DNA of 23,394 bases from Fervidifonticultor sp964526945 (GTDB lineage Bacteria > Sysuimicrobiota > Sysuimicrobiia > Sysuimicrobiales > Humicultoraceae), in NCBI GenBank assembly GCA_964526945.1, contig CAZGNA010000024.1:1-23394 (forward strand), read 5' to 3'. The position numbers and the translations under genes were made by a program. The notes under the pieces are model-generated. The model ran no database searches. It was not told the origin of the DNA and worked only from the letters and a program-made list of their open reading frames with translations. How positions within the stretch are numbered: position 1 is the stretch's first letter; every line of letters begins with the position of its first letter. This document shows, in pieces, positions 1 through 6,425 of this stretch.

Positions 1-117
1 AGGGCGTGGTAGTCGAGCACGTCCGACCGATGCGCCTCGAAGATGCCGTGCACCGGGCCCGACGCGCCTGTCCGGCCTGCGGAGGGACGGCGGGCGGGTG
101 CCGAGTAGTCCCCTTCC
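1..117. other. Left-edge sequence, no supported gene
   Basis: No convincing coding sequence is seen here. The frame of the downstream isomerase is closed by TAG at 10-12 and again by TAG at 106-108, so the isomerase does not extend upstream. Other frames are open but give only arginine/proline-rich, shadow-like translations. In relatives this isomerase domain is often fused behind a transaldolase domain; no transaldolase C-terminus is recognisable in these 117 bases. Confidence 0.5.
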
Positions 118-1755
118 ATGCAGCGCATGAGGCTGGGCCCCTACGCGGGGCAGGTCGCGCATCGTTTGCGGCAGTGGGACGCGATCGGGTTCGGCCGCCG
201 GCTGTGGGCCCGGGATCCGACGCTGTGGGCCCCAGCCCCGCTGCCCGAGCTGGCCGACCGCCTGGGCTGGCTCGGGCTGCCATGGGCGCCGCCCGCGCTG
301 GTCGACGAGCTCGACGCGCTCGCGCAGCAGGTGCGCGACGAGGGGCTGACGGACGTGCTGCTGCTGGGCATGGGCGGGTCGAGCCTGGCCCCCGAAGTGT
401 TCGCGCGCACGACGCCGCCCGGGCCGGGCCCGCTGGCGCTCACCGTGCTGGACTCGACGCACCCGACCGCCGTCCGGGCGGTGGCGGCCCGCCTGGATCC
501 CGCCCGCACGCTCATCGTCGTGTCGAGCAAGTCCGGCACCACCACCGAGACCCTGGCGCTGTTTCACTATTTCTGGGAGTGGAGCCGTACCGCCGGCGAC
601 CCGCCGGGTCGGCGGTGCCTGGCCATTACCGATCCGCAGACGCCGCTGGCGACGCTGGCGTCGGCGCGCGGCTTCCGCCGCATCGTGTACGCCCCGCCCG
701 ACGTCGGCGGCCGGTATGCCGCCCTGTCGGTGTTCGGGCTGGTGCCCGCAGCCCTCGTCGGCGCCGACGTCCGCGCCGTGCTGGCCGGTGCCCGTGCCTT
801 CGCCGCGTCGATCGGCCCGGAGGTCCCGTGCGATGACAACCCGGCGCTGGCGCTGGGTGCGGCGCTGGGCGAGCTGGCCCTGGCAGGACGCGACAAGGTG
901 ACGTTCCTGGCGTCGCCGGCGATCGCCGCCTTGCCGGTGTGGGTCGAGCAACTGCTGGCCGAGAGTACGGGCAAGGACGGCCGGGGCGTGGTGCCGGTGG
1001 TGGACGAGCCGTGGCTGGACGGCGGCTACGGGGCCGATCGGGTCTTCGTGGGCGTGGGCATGGCCGGTGCGACGGACGCGCTGGACGAGCGCATGGCGGC
1101 GCTGGCGTCGGCAGGGCATCCCGTGGTGGAGATCACCCTGGATGCCATCACCCAGCTGGGGCAAGAGTTCCTGCGCTGGGAGGTCGCCACCGCAGCCGCC
1201 GGCGCGGTGCTCGGCGTCCATCCGTTCAACCAACCCGACGTCCAGCTGGCCAAGGACCTGACAGAGCGGGCCATGGCTGAGGACGCACCGCCCGGCGCCG
1301 TGCCGGAGGTTGCGGTGGACGACACGGCGATGCCCCGGGCACTGCGCGCCTGGCTCGCGGGCCTGCAGGAGGGCGCGTACGTGGCGGTGCTGGCGTTCCT
1401 GGCGCCGCGGCCCGAAGTGGTCTGTGGCCTGCAGGAGATTCGCGCCCTGCTCGGCCGGCGGCGACACGTGGCGACCACGGTGGGGTTCGGGCCCCGCTAC
1501 CTGCACTCGACCGGGCAGCTCCACAAGGGCGGACCGCACAGCGGGTGGTTCCTGCAGCTCGTGGACGAGCCGGTCGACGACGCGCCGGTGCCCGGCCGAC
1601 ATCTCACGTTCCACGCGCTGCTCCGGGCGCAGGCCGACGGCGACTACCAGGCCCTCGTGCAACGGGGCCGGCACGTGCTGCGCATCGGGCTCGGGCGGGA
1701 CGCTCCAGGAGGGCTCGCCCGCCTGCTGGCCGGGCTCCAGCACCTGCTGGGATGA
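118..1755 (+). CDS. pgi: Glucose-6-phosphate isomerase (Pgi domain of Tal/Pgi type)
   Basis: Interconverts glucose 6-phosphate and fructose 6-phosphate in the cytoplasm. The 545-aa protein shows the double SIS-type fold signatures in order: GMGGSSL (84-90), the sugar-phosphate loop SSKSGTTTET (136-145), GGRYAALSVFGLVPAAL (about 197-213), ESTGKDGRG (from 282), HPFNQPDVQLAKD (from 368) and HSTGQLHKGGP (from 463). The sequence style and the N-terminus (LGPYAGQVAHRLRQWD) match the isomerase half of bifunctional transaldolase/phosphoglucose isomerases rather than classical Pgi. A TAG lies 12 nt before the ATG, so here it is a stand-alone protein. No good SD is visible; ATG 127 is an alternative start. 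Its stop overlaps a possible upstream ATG (1752) of the next gene, suggesting an operon with 6-phosphogluconate dehydrogenase. Confidence 0.9.
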   Translation: MQRMRLGPYAGQVAHRLRQWDAIGFGRRLWARDPTLWAPAPLPELADRLGWLGLPWAPPALVDELDALAQQVRDEGLTDVLLLGMGGSSLAPEVFARTTPPGPGPLALTVLDSTHPTAVRAVAARLDPARTLIVVSSKSGTTTETLALFHYFWEWSRTAGDPPGRRCLAITDPQTPLATLASARGFRRIVYAPPDVGGRYAALSVFGLVPAALVGADVRAVLAGARAFAASIGPEVPCDDNPALALGAALGELALAGRDKVTFLASPAIAALPVWVEQLLAESTGKDGRGVVPVVDEPWLDGGYGADRVFVGVGMAGATDALDERMAALASAGHPVVEITLDAITQLGQEFLRWEVATAAAGAVLGVHPFNQPDVQLAKDLTERAMAEDAPPGAVPEVAVDDTAMPRALRAWLAGLQEGAYVAVLAFLAPRPEVVCGLQEIRALLGRRRHVATTVGFGPRYLHSTGQLHKGGPHSGWFLQLVDEPVDDAPVPGRHLTFHALLRAQADGDYQALVQRGRHVLRIGLGRDAPGGLARLLAGLQHLLG

Positions 1756-1796
1756 CGGTGGGCGACGAACCGCGCGAGACGGCGGGAGGGGCCGGT

Positions 1797-2699
1797 ATGG
1801 AGATCGGGATGGTCGGGCTGGGCCGCATGGGCGGGGGGATGGCAGCACGCTTGATACGCGGCGGACACCGCGTGGTCGGCTACGCGCCAGACGACGAGGC
1901 CGTCAGGCGCCTGGTGGCCCAGGGAGGCGCTGGGGCCACGTCGCTACGTGATCTGGCCGGTCGGCTGACTCCCCCGCGTGTCGTCTGGCTGATGGTGCCG
2001 GTGCGGGCGGTGGACGAGACGATCGAAGGGCTGCTCCCGCACCTCGCGTCCGGGGACGTGCTGATCGACGGTGGCAACTCGTTCTACCGTGACTCGATGC
2101 GCCGGGCCGAGGCGCTCGCGCGGCGCGGTGTGCACTTCCTCGACGTCGGAACCAGCGGCGGGCTGGCCGGCCGCGAGCTCGGTTACTGCCTGATGATCGG
2201 GGGGGCCGCAGACGTCGTCGCGCGGCTGGCACCGGTGTTTCAGACGCTGGCCCCGGAGCCCGATCGCGGCTGGGCGCGCGTGGGCCCGCCGGGCGCGGGC
2301 CACTTCGTCAAGATGGTCCACAACGGCATCGAGTACGGGCTCATGCAGGCGTATGCCGAGGGCTTCGCGTTGATGGCGCGGAAAGCGGAGTTCGCCCTGG
2401 ACCTGGCGCAGGTCGCGGAGGTGTGGCGGCACGGCAGCGTGGTGCGCTCGTGGTTGCTGGACCTCGCCGCCCGCGCCCTGGCTGCCAACCCCACGCTGGC
2501 AGGGATCGCCCCCTACGTGGAGGACAGCGGCGAAGGACGCTGGACCGTCATCGAGGCCGTCGAGCTGGCGTGCGACATCCCCGTGATCACGCTGGCGCTC
2601 CAGCGGCGCTTCCGGTCGCGGGACCCCGCGCCTTTCGGTGACCGGCTGCTGGCGGCTCTCCGTCAGCAGTTCGGCGGGCATCCCGTCCGGCCGGGGTGA
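1797..2699 (+). CDS. gnd: 6-phosphogluconate dehydrogenase, decarboxylating (short, GndA/YqeC type)
   Basis: Oxidatively decarboxylates 6-phosphogluconate to ribulose 5-phosphate, producing NAD(P)H; cytoplasmic. The 300-aa protein begins with a Rossmann motif GMVGLGRMG (4-12). It then carries IDGGNSFYRDS (substrate loop), DVGTSGGLAGRELGYCLMIG and GAGHFVKMVHNGIEYGLMQ with the catalytic Lys and nearby His-Asn. The length of about 300 aa is typical of the short, often NAD-dependent class, in contrast to the roughly 470-aa enzymes. ATG 1797 was chosen because a GGGAGGGG SD lies about 6 nt upstream and the Rossmann strand starts immediately. An in-frame ATG at 1752 overlapping the pgi stop would add 15 residues. 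Together with pgi it forms a pentose phosphate/glycolysis node. Confidence 0.93.
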   Translation: MEIGMVGLGRMGGGMAARLIRGGHRVVGYAPDDEAVRRLVAQGGAGATSLRDLAGRLTPPRVVWLMVPVRAVDETIEGLLPHLASGDVLIDGGNSFYRDSMRRAEALARRGVHFLDVGTSGGLAGRELGYCLMIGGAADVVARLAPVFQTLAPEPDRGWARVGPPGAGHFVKMVHNGIEYGLMQAYAEGFALMARKAEFALDLAQVAEVWRHGSVVRSWLLDLAARALAANPTLAGIAPYVEDSGEGRWTVIEAVELACDIPVITLALQRRFRSRDPAPFGDRLLAALRQQFGGHPVRPG

Positions 2700-2766
2700 G
2701 GCCTGCGGGTGTTTGCTGCCTTACAGTCAGCAGGTGACGCGCCCGGTAGGGTGGAGCCGGGGAGTC

Positions 2767-3405
2767 GTGGGACCTGTACCCGTCGGCATCATCCACGCCA
2801 GCCCGTTGATCCGGGACGCCGTGGCCGGCCTGCTGGGCCAGCGGCCCGGTGTCCGCGTGGTGGCCACCTTCGGCAGCGGGCGCGAGGTGCTGACGACGCC
2901 CATCGCGGAGGAGCACGTGCTGTTGTACGACCTGGCCACGCACAAGGCCGACGGCATGGCGGTGCTGGCGGCCCTCCGCCAGCGGGTGCCCGGCGGCAAG
3001 ATCCTCATCTGGGGAGTGGCCGACGACGACCAGGCCATCGTCGAGTGCGTGCGCGCCGGCGCCGCCGGGTGCGTGCTGCAGGGCGCGTCCGCCGACGACC
3101 TCGTGGCGGCGGTGCGGTCCCTGGCCGAAGGGATCCCGCCCGTCTCCCCCCGGGTCGTCACGACCCTGTTCAGCTACGTGGCACGCCTGCAGGCGGGCGA
3201 GCCCGTGCCCCCCGTGGAGACGCTCACGCCGCGCGAGGAGCAGATCCTGCAGCTGCTGGTGGAGGGCCTCTCGAACAAGGAGATCGCCCAGCGCCTGTAC
3301 CTGCGGCCCCAGACCGTGAAGAACTACGTCCACCTGGTCCTGCAGAAGCTGAACCTTCGCAGCCGTCTGGAAGTCATCCGGATGTTTCGGGCCGGCAGGC
3401 ACTGA
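2767..3405 (+). CDS. LuxR/NarL-family regulator with degenerate receiver domain
   Basis: DNA-binding response-regulator-like protein of about 212 aa. The N-terminal region (about 4-120) resembles a receiver domain. The acidic pair that normally binds Mg2+ is replaced (IIHASP, 8-13), and the conserved Lys near strand 5 is Gln (GCVLQ, Q105). An Asp at the phosphoacceptor position remains (LLYDL, D55). The C-terminal helix-turn-helix is canonical: LTPREEQILQLLVEGLSNKE (153-172) followed by IAQRLYLRPQTVKNYVHLVL. Phosphorylation is therefore likely lost or altered. The start is uncertain: GTG 2767 gives the usual length with a GGGGA sequence close by, and GTG 2734 is an alternative. No sensor kinase is adjacent. 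The target is unknown; the redox operon lies downstream in the same direction, 146 nt away. Confidence 0.85.
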   Translation: MGPVPVGIIHASPLIRDAVAGLLGQRPGVRVVATFGSGREVLTTPIAEEHVLLYDLATHKADGMAVLAALRQRVPGGKILIWGVADDDQAIVECVRAGAAGCVLQGASADDLVAAVRSLAEGIPPVSPRVVTTLFSYVARLQAGEPVPPVETLTPREEQILQLLVEGLSNKEIAQRLYLRPQTVKNYVHLVLQKLNLRSRLEVIRMFRAGRH

Positions 3406-3445
3406 GCGCCGGGACACCGGTGCGGAATACGGTGCCGGGCGGCGC
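3406..3445 (+). terminator. Possible imperfect terminator hairpin after the LuxR gene
   Basis: Directly after the stop codon, GCGCCG (3406-3411) can pair with CGGCGC (3440-3445) and, inside it, CACCG (3415-3419) with CGGTG (3430-3434). It is followed by a weakly T-containing stretch (GGTTGTTCGG) but no proper U tract. In such GC-rich DNA chance hairpins are common, so this is only a candidate boundary between the regulator and the redox operon. Confidence 0.3.
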
Positions 3446-3536
3446 GGTTGTTCGGATCGGACGCAGCGTGCCGGCGGTCCGTGGCGGGCCAGAGGGCGTG
3501 CCGGGAGACGGTGCGCTGTGGGTCCCACGCCGTGCC

Positions 3537-3544
3537 GGAGGGAG
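3537..3544 (+). promoter_or_regulatory. Strong Shine-Dalgarno site of the glutaredoxin gene
   Basis: GGAGGGAG lies 7 nt before ATG 3552. It fixes the start of a very short reading frame (12 codons before TGA) that would otherwise be ignored, and supports real translation initiation here. Confidence 0.75.
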
Positions 3545-3551
3545 ACACGCT

Positions 3552-3785
3552 ATGCCCAGGACGGTCGTCGTCTACTCCCAGCCTGGTTGACTGTTCTGCC
3601 GCAAGGTGAAGGAGTTCCTTCACGAACGGGGCGTGGCGTACACCGAGAAGGACGTGAGCGCCGACGAGCAGGCGCTGGAAGAACTCCTGCAGATGGGCTA
3701 CTCGGCGACGCCGGTCACCGTGATCGACGGCGAGGCCGTGGTCGGGTTCAACCGGGCGAAGCTCGACCAGCTGCTGGGGGGATGA
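3552..3785 (+). CDS. Selenocysteine-containing glutaredoxin (UxxC, in-frame TGA at 3588-3590)
   Basis: Small cytoplasmic thiol/selenol oxidoreductase of 77 aa when the TGA at 3588-3590 is read as selenocysteine. The sequence around the site is VVVYSQPG-U13-LFC16-RKVKEFL. Glutaredoxin/NrdH relatives have Cys at position 13, giving CxxC; here it is UxxC. The continuation is fully glutaredoxin-like: the cis-Pro motif TP (53-54) and TVIDGEAVVGFNRAKLDQLL (56-75). The frame remains open for 65 codons after TGA and stops with a normal TGA at 3783-3785. A perfect hairpin (3606-3623) starts 16 nt downstream, as for bacterial SECIS elements. TGA is the ordinary stop of many neighbours and Trp is TGG, so general recoding is unlikely. 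The stop overlaps the ATG of the CoA-binding gene. A sequencing error or dead gene is the alternative, disfavoured by the second identical case nearby. Confidence 0.85.
3606..3623 (+). promoter_or_regulatory. Putative bacterial SECIS hairpin in the glutaredoxin gene
   Basis: GTGAAGGA (3606-3613) and TCCTTCAC (3616-3623) are perfect reverse complements. Sterically the stem is probably 6 bp with a GAGUUC loop (3612-3617). The first loop base is G, 22 nt after the A of TGA, and GU occurs in the loop. This fits the known bSECIS layout (short stem-loop in the coding region just after UGA, with G at the start of the apical loop), which SelB recognises. Assignment is from sequence only. Confidence 0.7.
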
Positions 3786-4213
3786 GCGTGCCCGACGCGA
3801 GGCCACCGGCGCCTGAGGTCCTCGCCGCGATCCTGCGCGCCACGCGGACGATCGCGGTCGTCGGGTTGAGCGACCGTCCGGAGCGGCCCAGCCACGAGGT
3901 GGCCCGGTATCTCCAGGAGGCGGGCTACCGCATCGTGCCGGTGAACCCCAGGCTCACTGAGGTGCTGGGCGAGCGCGCCTACCCGAGCCTGCGGGACGTT
4001 CCCGAGCCCGTGGACGTGGTGCTGATCTTCCGGCGCAGCGCGTTCGTGCCGCCCCTCGTCGACGACGCCATCGCCATCGGCGCGCGGGTGGTCTGGATGC
4101 AGCTGGGGGTCGCCCACGAGGAGGCCGCCGCCCGCGCCCGTGCCGCCGGGCTCGAGGTCGTCATGGACACGTGCATGGCCACGACCCACGACGCGCTGCT
4201 GGGGACGCCATGA
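3782..4213 (+). CDS. CoA-binding domain protein (YccU-like)
   Basis: Cytoplasmic Rossmann-fold protein of 143 aa. The segment IAVVGLSDRPERPSHEVARY (24-43), followed by GYRIVPVNPRLTEVLGERAY, is the hallmark of the CoA-binding domain family. The conserved Cys in VVMDTC131MATTH, which can form a mixed disulfide with CoA in this family, is present. Function in the family is poorly defined (CoA storage, protein CoAlation or redox sensing have been proposed). ATG 3782 overlaps the glutaredoxin stop and its own stop overlaps the redoxin ATG (4210), so all three genes are translationally coupled. Placement between two predicted selenoproteins suggests a role in low-molecular-weight thiol or CoA-disulfide handling; this is inference. 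Confidence 0.88.
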   Translation: MSVPDARPPAPEVLAAILRATRTIAVVGLSDRPERPSHEVARYLQEAGYRIVPVNPRLTEVLGERAYPSLRDVPEPVDVVLIFRRSAFVPPLVDDAIAIGARVVWMQLGVAHEEAAARARAAGLEVVMDTCMATTHDALLGTP

Positions 4214-5217
4214 GCGACGAGGCGCCGACCGCGGCGGTGGGGCCGGCGGTCGGGACGCGTATTCCGCCATTTGCCGCTCCCGACCAGGACGGCCGCCGAC
4301 AGACGTTCGAGACGATCCGCGGCCCGCGTGGCGCCATCATCGTCTTCATCCGGTCCAGCGACTGGTGACCCTACTGCAAGGGCCAGCTCGTGGAGCTGGA
4401 GCGGACCAAAGCCGAGCTGCAGGCCCTGGGCCTCGGGCTGTGCGCCATCAGCTACGACACCGTGGCGATCCACCGCGCCTTCGCCGCGCGGCGCGGCATC
4501 ACGTTCCCGCTGCTGGCCGATCCCGACTCGGCGATCATCCGCGCCTTCGGCCTGCTGGACGCGACGGTCACGCCCGGGAGCCGCGAAGCCGGCATGGCGC
4601 ATCCGGCGATCCTGTTGGTGGACGAGGAGGGGGTCGTTCGCGAGCGTTTCGTCGAAGCCCGGTACTACCACCGGATGACGATGCCCGCCGTCCTCTACCG
4701 GCTGGGCGCGGGGGCCGTGGTCGCCCACGGGTTCGACCAGCGCCCGCACGTGCGGGTGCGCACGGCCGCAACCCAGGCGATCCTCCATCCCGGGAACCGC
4801 TTCACCCTGATCGTCGACGTGCTCCCGCGTCCTGGCGTCCACGTCTACGCGCCCGATGTCGGTGGCGGCTACCAAGGACTGACCGTGGACGTGGCCGGGG
4901 AGTCCTTCCTGACACTTTCTTCGCCTGTCTATCCCCCGCCTGAGCGCCTCGCCCTGCCCTGGGTGGCCGAGCCCCTCCACGGGTACCGCGGACCGGTGCG
5001 CGTGACCATGGACGTCGCCTGCGGAACCCGTCAGGAGATGGCCGCCCTCGTCGCGGCGGGCCAGGGGCTCGTCATCCGCGGCACGCTGGCGTTCCAGGCG
5101 TGCGACGAGCGGACGTGCTGGCCGCCCGAGGTCGTGCCGCTGCGCTGGCAGTTTGCCCTCACGCCGCCCGATCTCGTGCGCGCCCCCGCGGAGATCCAGC
5201 ACCGGGCGACGACGTAG
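4210..5217 (+). CDS. Selenocysteine-containing redoxin fused to a DsbD-alpha-like domain (in-frame TGA at 4366-4368)
   Basis: Predicted thiol/selenol oxidoreductase or peroxiredoxin-like protein of 335 aa when TGA 4366-4368 is read as selenocysteine. The redoxin (AhpC/TSA-like) domain spans about 1-165: GTRIPPFAAPDQDGR, then FIRSSDW-U53-PYC56-KGQLVELE. In relatives the motif is DWCPYCK, so U replaces the first Cys. The frame continues through ITFPLLADPDSAIIRAFGLL and HPAILLVDEEGVVRERF. The second domain (about 175-320) resembles the N-terminal domain of DsbD (disulfide-corrector family) with a cysteine pair in FQAC298DERTC303WPP, a possible redox partner site fused in cis. No signal peptide is evident, so the location is unclear. 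The start ATG overlaps the upstream stop. A GTG start at 4390 would give a protein lacking the active site and half the redoxin fold, so it is rejected. Confidence 0.85.
4383..4399 (+). promoter_or_regulatory. Putative bacterial SECIS hairpin in the redoxin gene
   Basis: CCAGCTC (4383-4389) and GAGCTGG (4393-4399) form a perfect 7-bp stem with loop GTG (4390-4392). The loop's first G is 22 nt after the A of TGA, the same offset as in the glutaredoxin gene, although the two stem sequences are unrelated. This is the expected layout for a SelB-binding bSECIS element. Confidence 0.7.
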
Positions 5218-5268
5218 CAGCGCCCGGGCCGCGGTGCGGTGCGCGCTCCGGCAGCGCAGCCTACCTGC

Positions 5269-5297
5269 TTGACAGCCGGCGGTCCAGCCCGCAAGAT
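5269..5297 (+). promoter_or_regulatory. Candidate promoter of the multicopper oxidase-ZIP-DtxR operon
   Basis: A perfect -35 TTGACA (5269-5274) is followed after 17 nt by CAAGAT (5292-5297), a weak -10 that keeps the important A2 and T6. Transcription would begin near 5304, inside the tandem palindromes described next. The AT-rich stretch stands out against its GC-rich surroundings. Confidence 0.5.
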
Positions 5298-5327
5298 TTA
5301 ACGCAGACTAATTTAGTTGCTCCTAAA
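5297..5327 (+). promoter_or_regulatory. Tandem DtxR/MntR-type operator candidates
   Basis: Two abutting 16-bp palindromes share the pattern of 5-base arms around 6 bases. Site 1 is TTTAA-N6-CTAAT (5297-5312); site 2 is TTTAG-N6-CTAAA (5312-5327) with perfect arms. The arms match what is known of MntR/DtxR-family boxes (TTTAGG...CCTAAA type). Site 2 overlaps the SD (AAAGGAGG, 5325-5332) of the multicopper oxidase, and site 1 covers the predicted transcription start. Repression by the DtxR-family protein encoded at 7613-8293 is the obvious hypothesis. Confidence 0.6.
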
Positions 5328-5339
5328 GGAGGCGCGCCG

Positions 5340-6425
5340 ATGGGGGGGAGGCTGTCCCGTCGCGAGCTGTTCAGGCTGGCGGCAGTCGGTGCGGCCGGGG
5401 CCGCCGCAGGAGGGGTCAGCGGGGCAGGACTGACGGCGGGCGCGCATGCAGCGCGCGCGTCCGCTGGAGGTGGCGGTGGCCGGACGCTGCTGGCGGCCGC
5501 CGGCAGCACAGGCCTGCCCCAGGTGGCCCCGGAGGCGCACGGGGCGCACGAGGGCCTGGGCACGGTCGGCGAGGTGGCGCTGCGCCACGCGGGCGTCGAC
5601 CCGATGCGGTACCTGACCGCGTTCGACTGGGGGCGGGTCAGCCGGCTCCCTACCGGGCAGACCCTGCGGGAGTACCAGCTGGTGGCCACCGACCGGGAGA
5701 TCGAGGTGGCGCCCGGCGTGCGGTTCGCGGCGTGGACGTACAACGCCCAGGTGCCCGGCCCCACGCTGCGGGCCCGGGAGGGCGATCGGGTGCGCGTGCG
5801 CTTCGTCAACGCGGGCACCCACCCGCACAACATCCACTTCCACGGGTTCCACGACGCGGCCATGGACGGGATCGAGCCGATCCCACAAGGCAGGACGTTC
5901 GTCTATGAGTTCGACGCGGCGCCGTTCGGCCTGCACCTCTACCATTGCCACGTGCAGCCCCTCAAGCGCCACATCCACAAGGGGCTCTACGGGGTCTTCA
6001 TCGTCGATCCGCCCCAGGGGCGTCCGCCGGCCCGCGAGCTGGTCATGATGATGAACGCCTTCGACACCGACTTCGACGGCGAGAACGAGATCTACGCCGT
6101 GAACACCGTGCCGTTCTACTACCTGCGGCACCCCATCCGCATCCGGCAGCACGAGCTGGTGCGCATCTACCTGGTCAACATCACGGAGTTCGACCCCATC
6201 AACTCGCTGCACCTGCACGCCAACTTCTTCCACGTCTACCCCACGGGCACCAGCCTCACCCCGTCGGAGTACACCGACACCGTGATGCTCTGCCAGGCCC
6301 AGCGCGCGATCCTGGAGTTCCGCTACCGGCGTCCCGGCCGGTTCATGTTCCACGCCCACCAGAGCGAGTTCACGGAGCTGGGATGGACCGGCTTCTTCGA
6401 GGTGGTCCCCGATGGGGCCGTCTGA
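5340..6425 (+). CDS. Tat-exported two-domain multicopper oxidase
   Basis: Exported copper enzyme of 361 aa; likely substrates are metal ions or small phenolics, not determinable from sequence. The N-terminus SRRELFRLAAVGAAGAAAGG (6-25) is a twin-arginine signal. Two cupredoxin domains follow. The copper ligands visible are HPHNIHFHGFH (H161-H171), GLHLYHCHVQPLKRHIH (with C203 as the probable type 1 Cu ligand), SLHLHANFFH (H291, H293, H298) and FMFHAHQSEF (H338, H340). The type 1 Cys in the first domain is typical of two-domain oxidases and nitrite-reductase-like proteins rather than three-domain laccases. ATG 5340 was chosen for the AAAGGAGG SD 7 nt upstream and the signal peptide. It overlaps the ZIP gene and lies behind the candidate metalloregulator operators, so metal homeostasis or metal oxidation is likely. 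Confidence 0.88.
   Translation: MGGRLSRRELFRLAAVGAAGAAAGGVSGAGLTAGAHAARASAGGGGGRTLLAAAGSTGLPQVAPEAHGAHEGLGTVGEVALRHAGVDPMRYLTAFDWGRVSRLPTGQTLREYQLVATDREIEVAPGVRFAAWTYNAQVPGPTLRAREGDRVRVRFVNAGTHPHNIHFHGFHDAAMDGIEPIPQGRTFVYEFDAAPFGLHLYHCHVQPLKRHIHKGLYGVFIVDPPQGRPPARELVMMMNAFDTDFDGENEIYAVNTVPFYYLRHPIRIRQHELVRIYLVNITEFDPINSLHLHANFFHVYPTGTSLTPSEYTDTVMLCQAQRAILEFRYRRPGRFMFHAHQSEFTELGWTGFFEVVPDGAV

Noticed and set aside
3588..4368. General TGA recoding to Trp or Gly, or two sequencing errors
   Set aside because: TGA is the normal stop for many genes here (e.g. 2699, 3405, 6425, 7584, 11202), and both in-frame TGAs fall at equivalent catalytic-Cys positions followed by equally spaced hairpins.
3979..5202. 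A 407-residue minus-strand frame across the redoxin region
   Set aside because: Composition is His/Arg/Gln-rich and no family is recognised, while the plus strand encodes a coherent CoA-binding protein and redoxin.
4390..5217. A separate gene starting at GTG 4390
   Set aside because: It would lack the N-terminal half of the redoxin fold and the active site; the sequence before the TGA is in frame and completes the domain.
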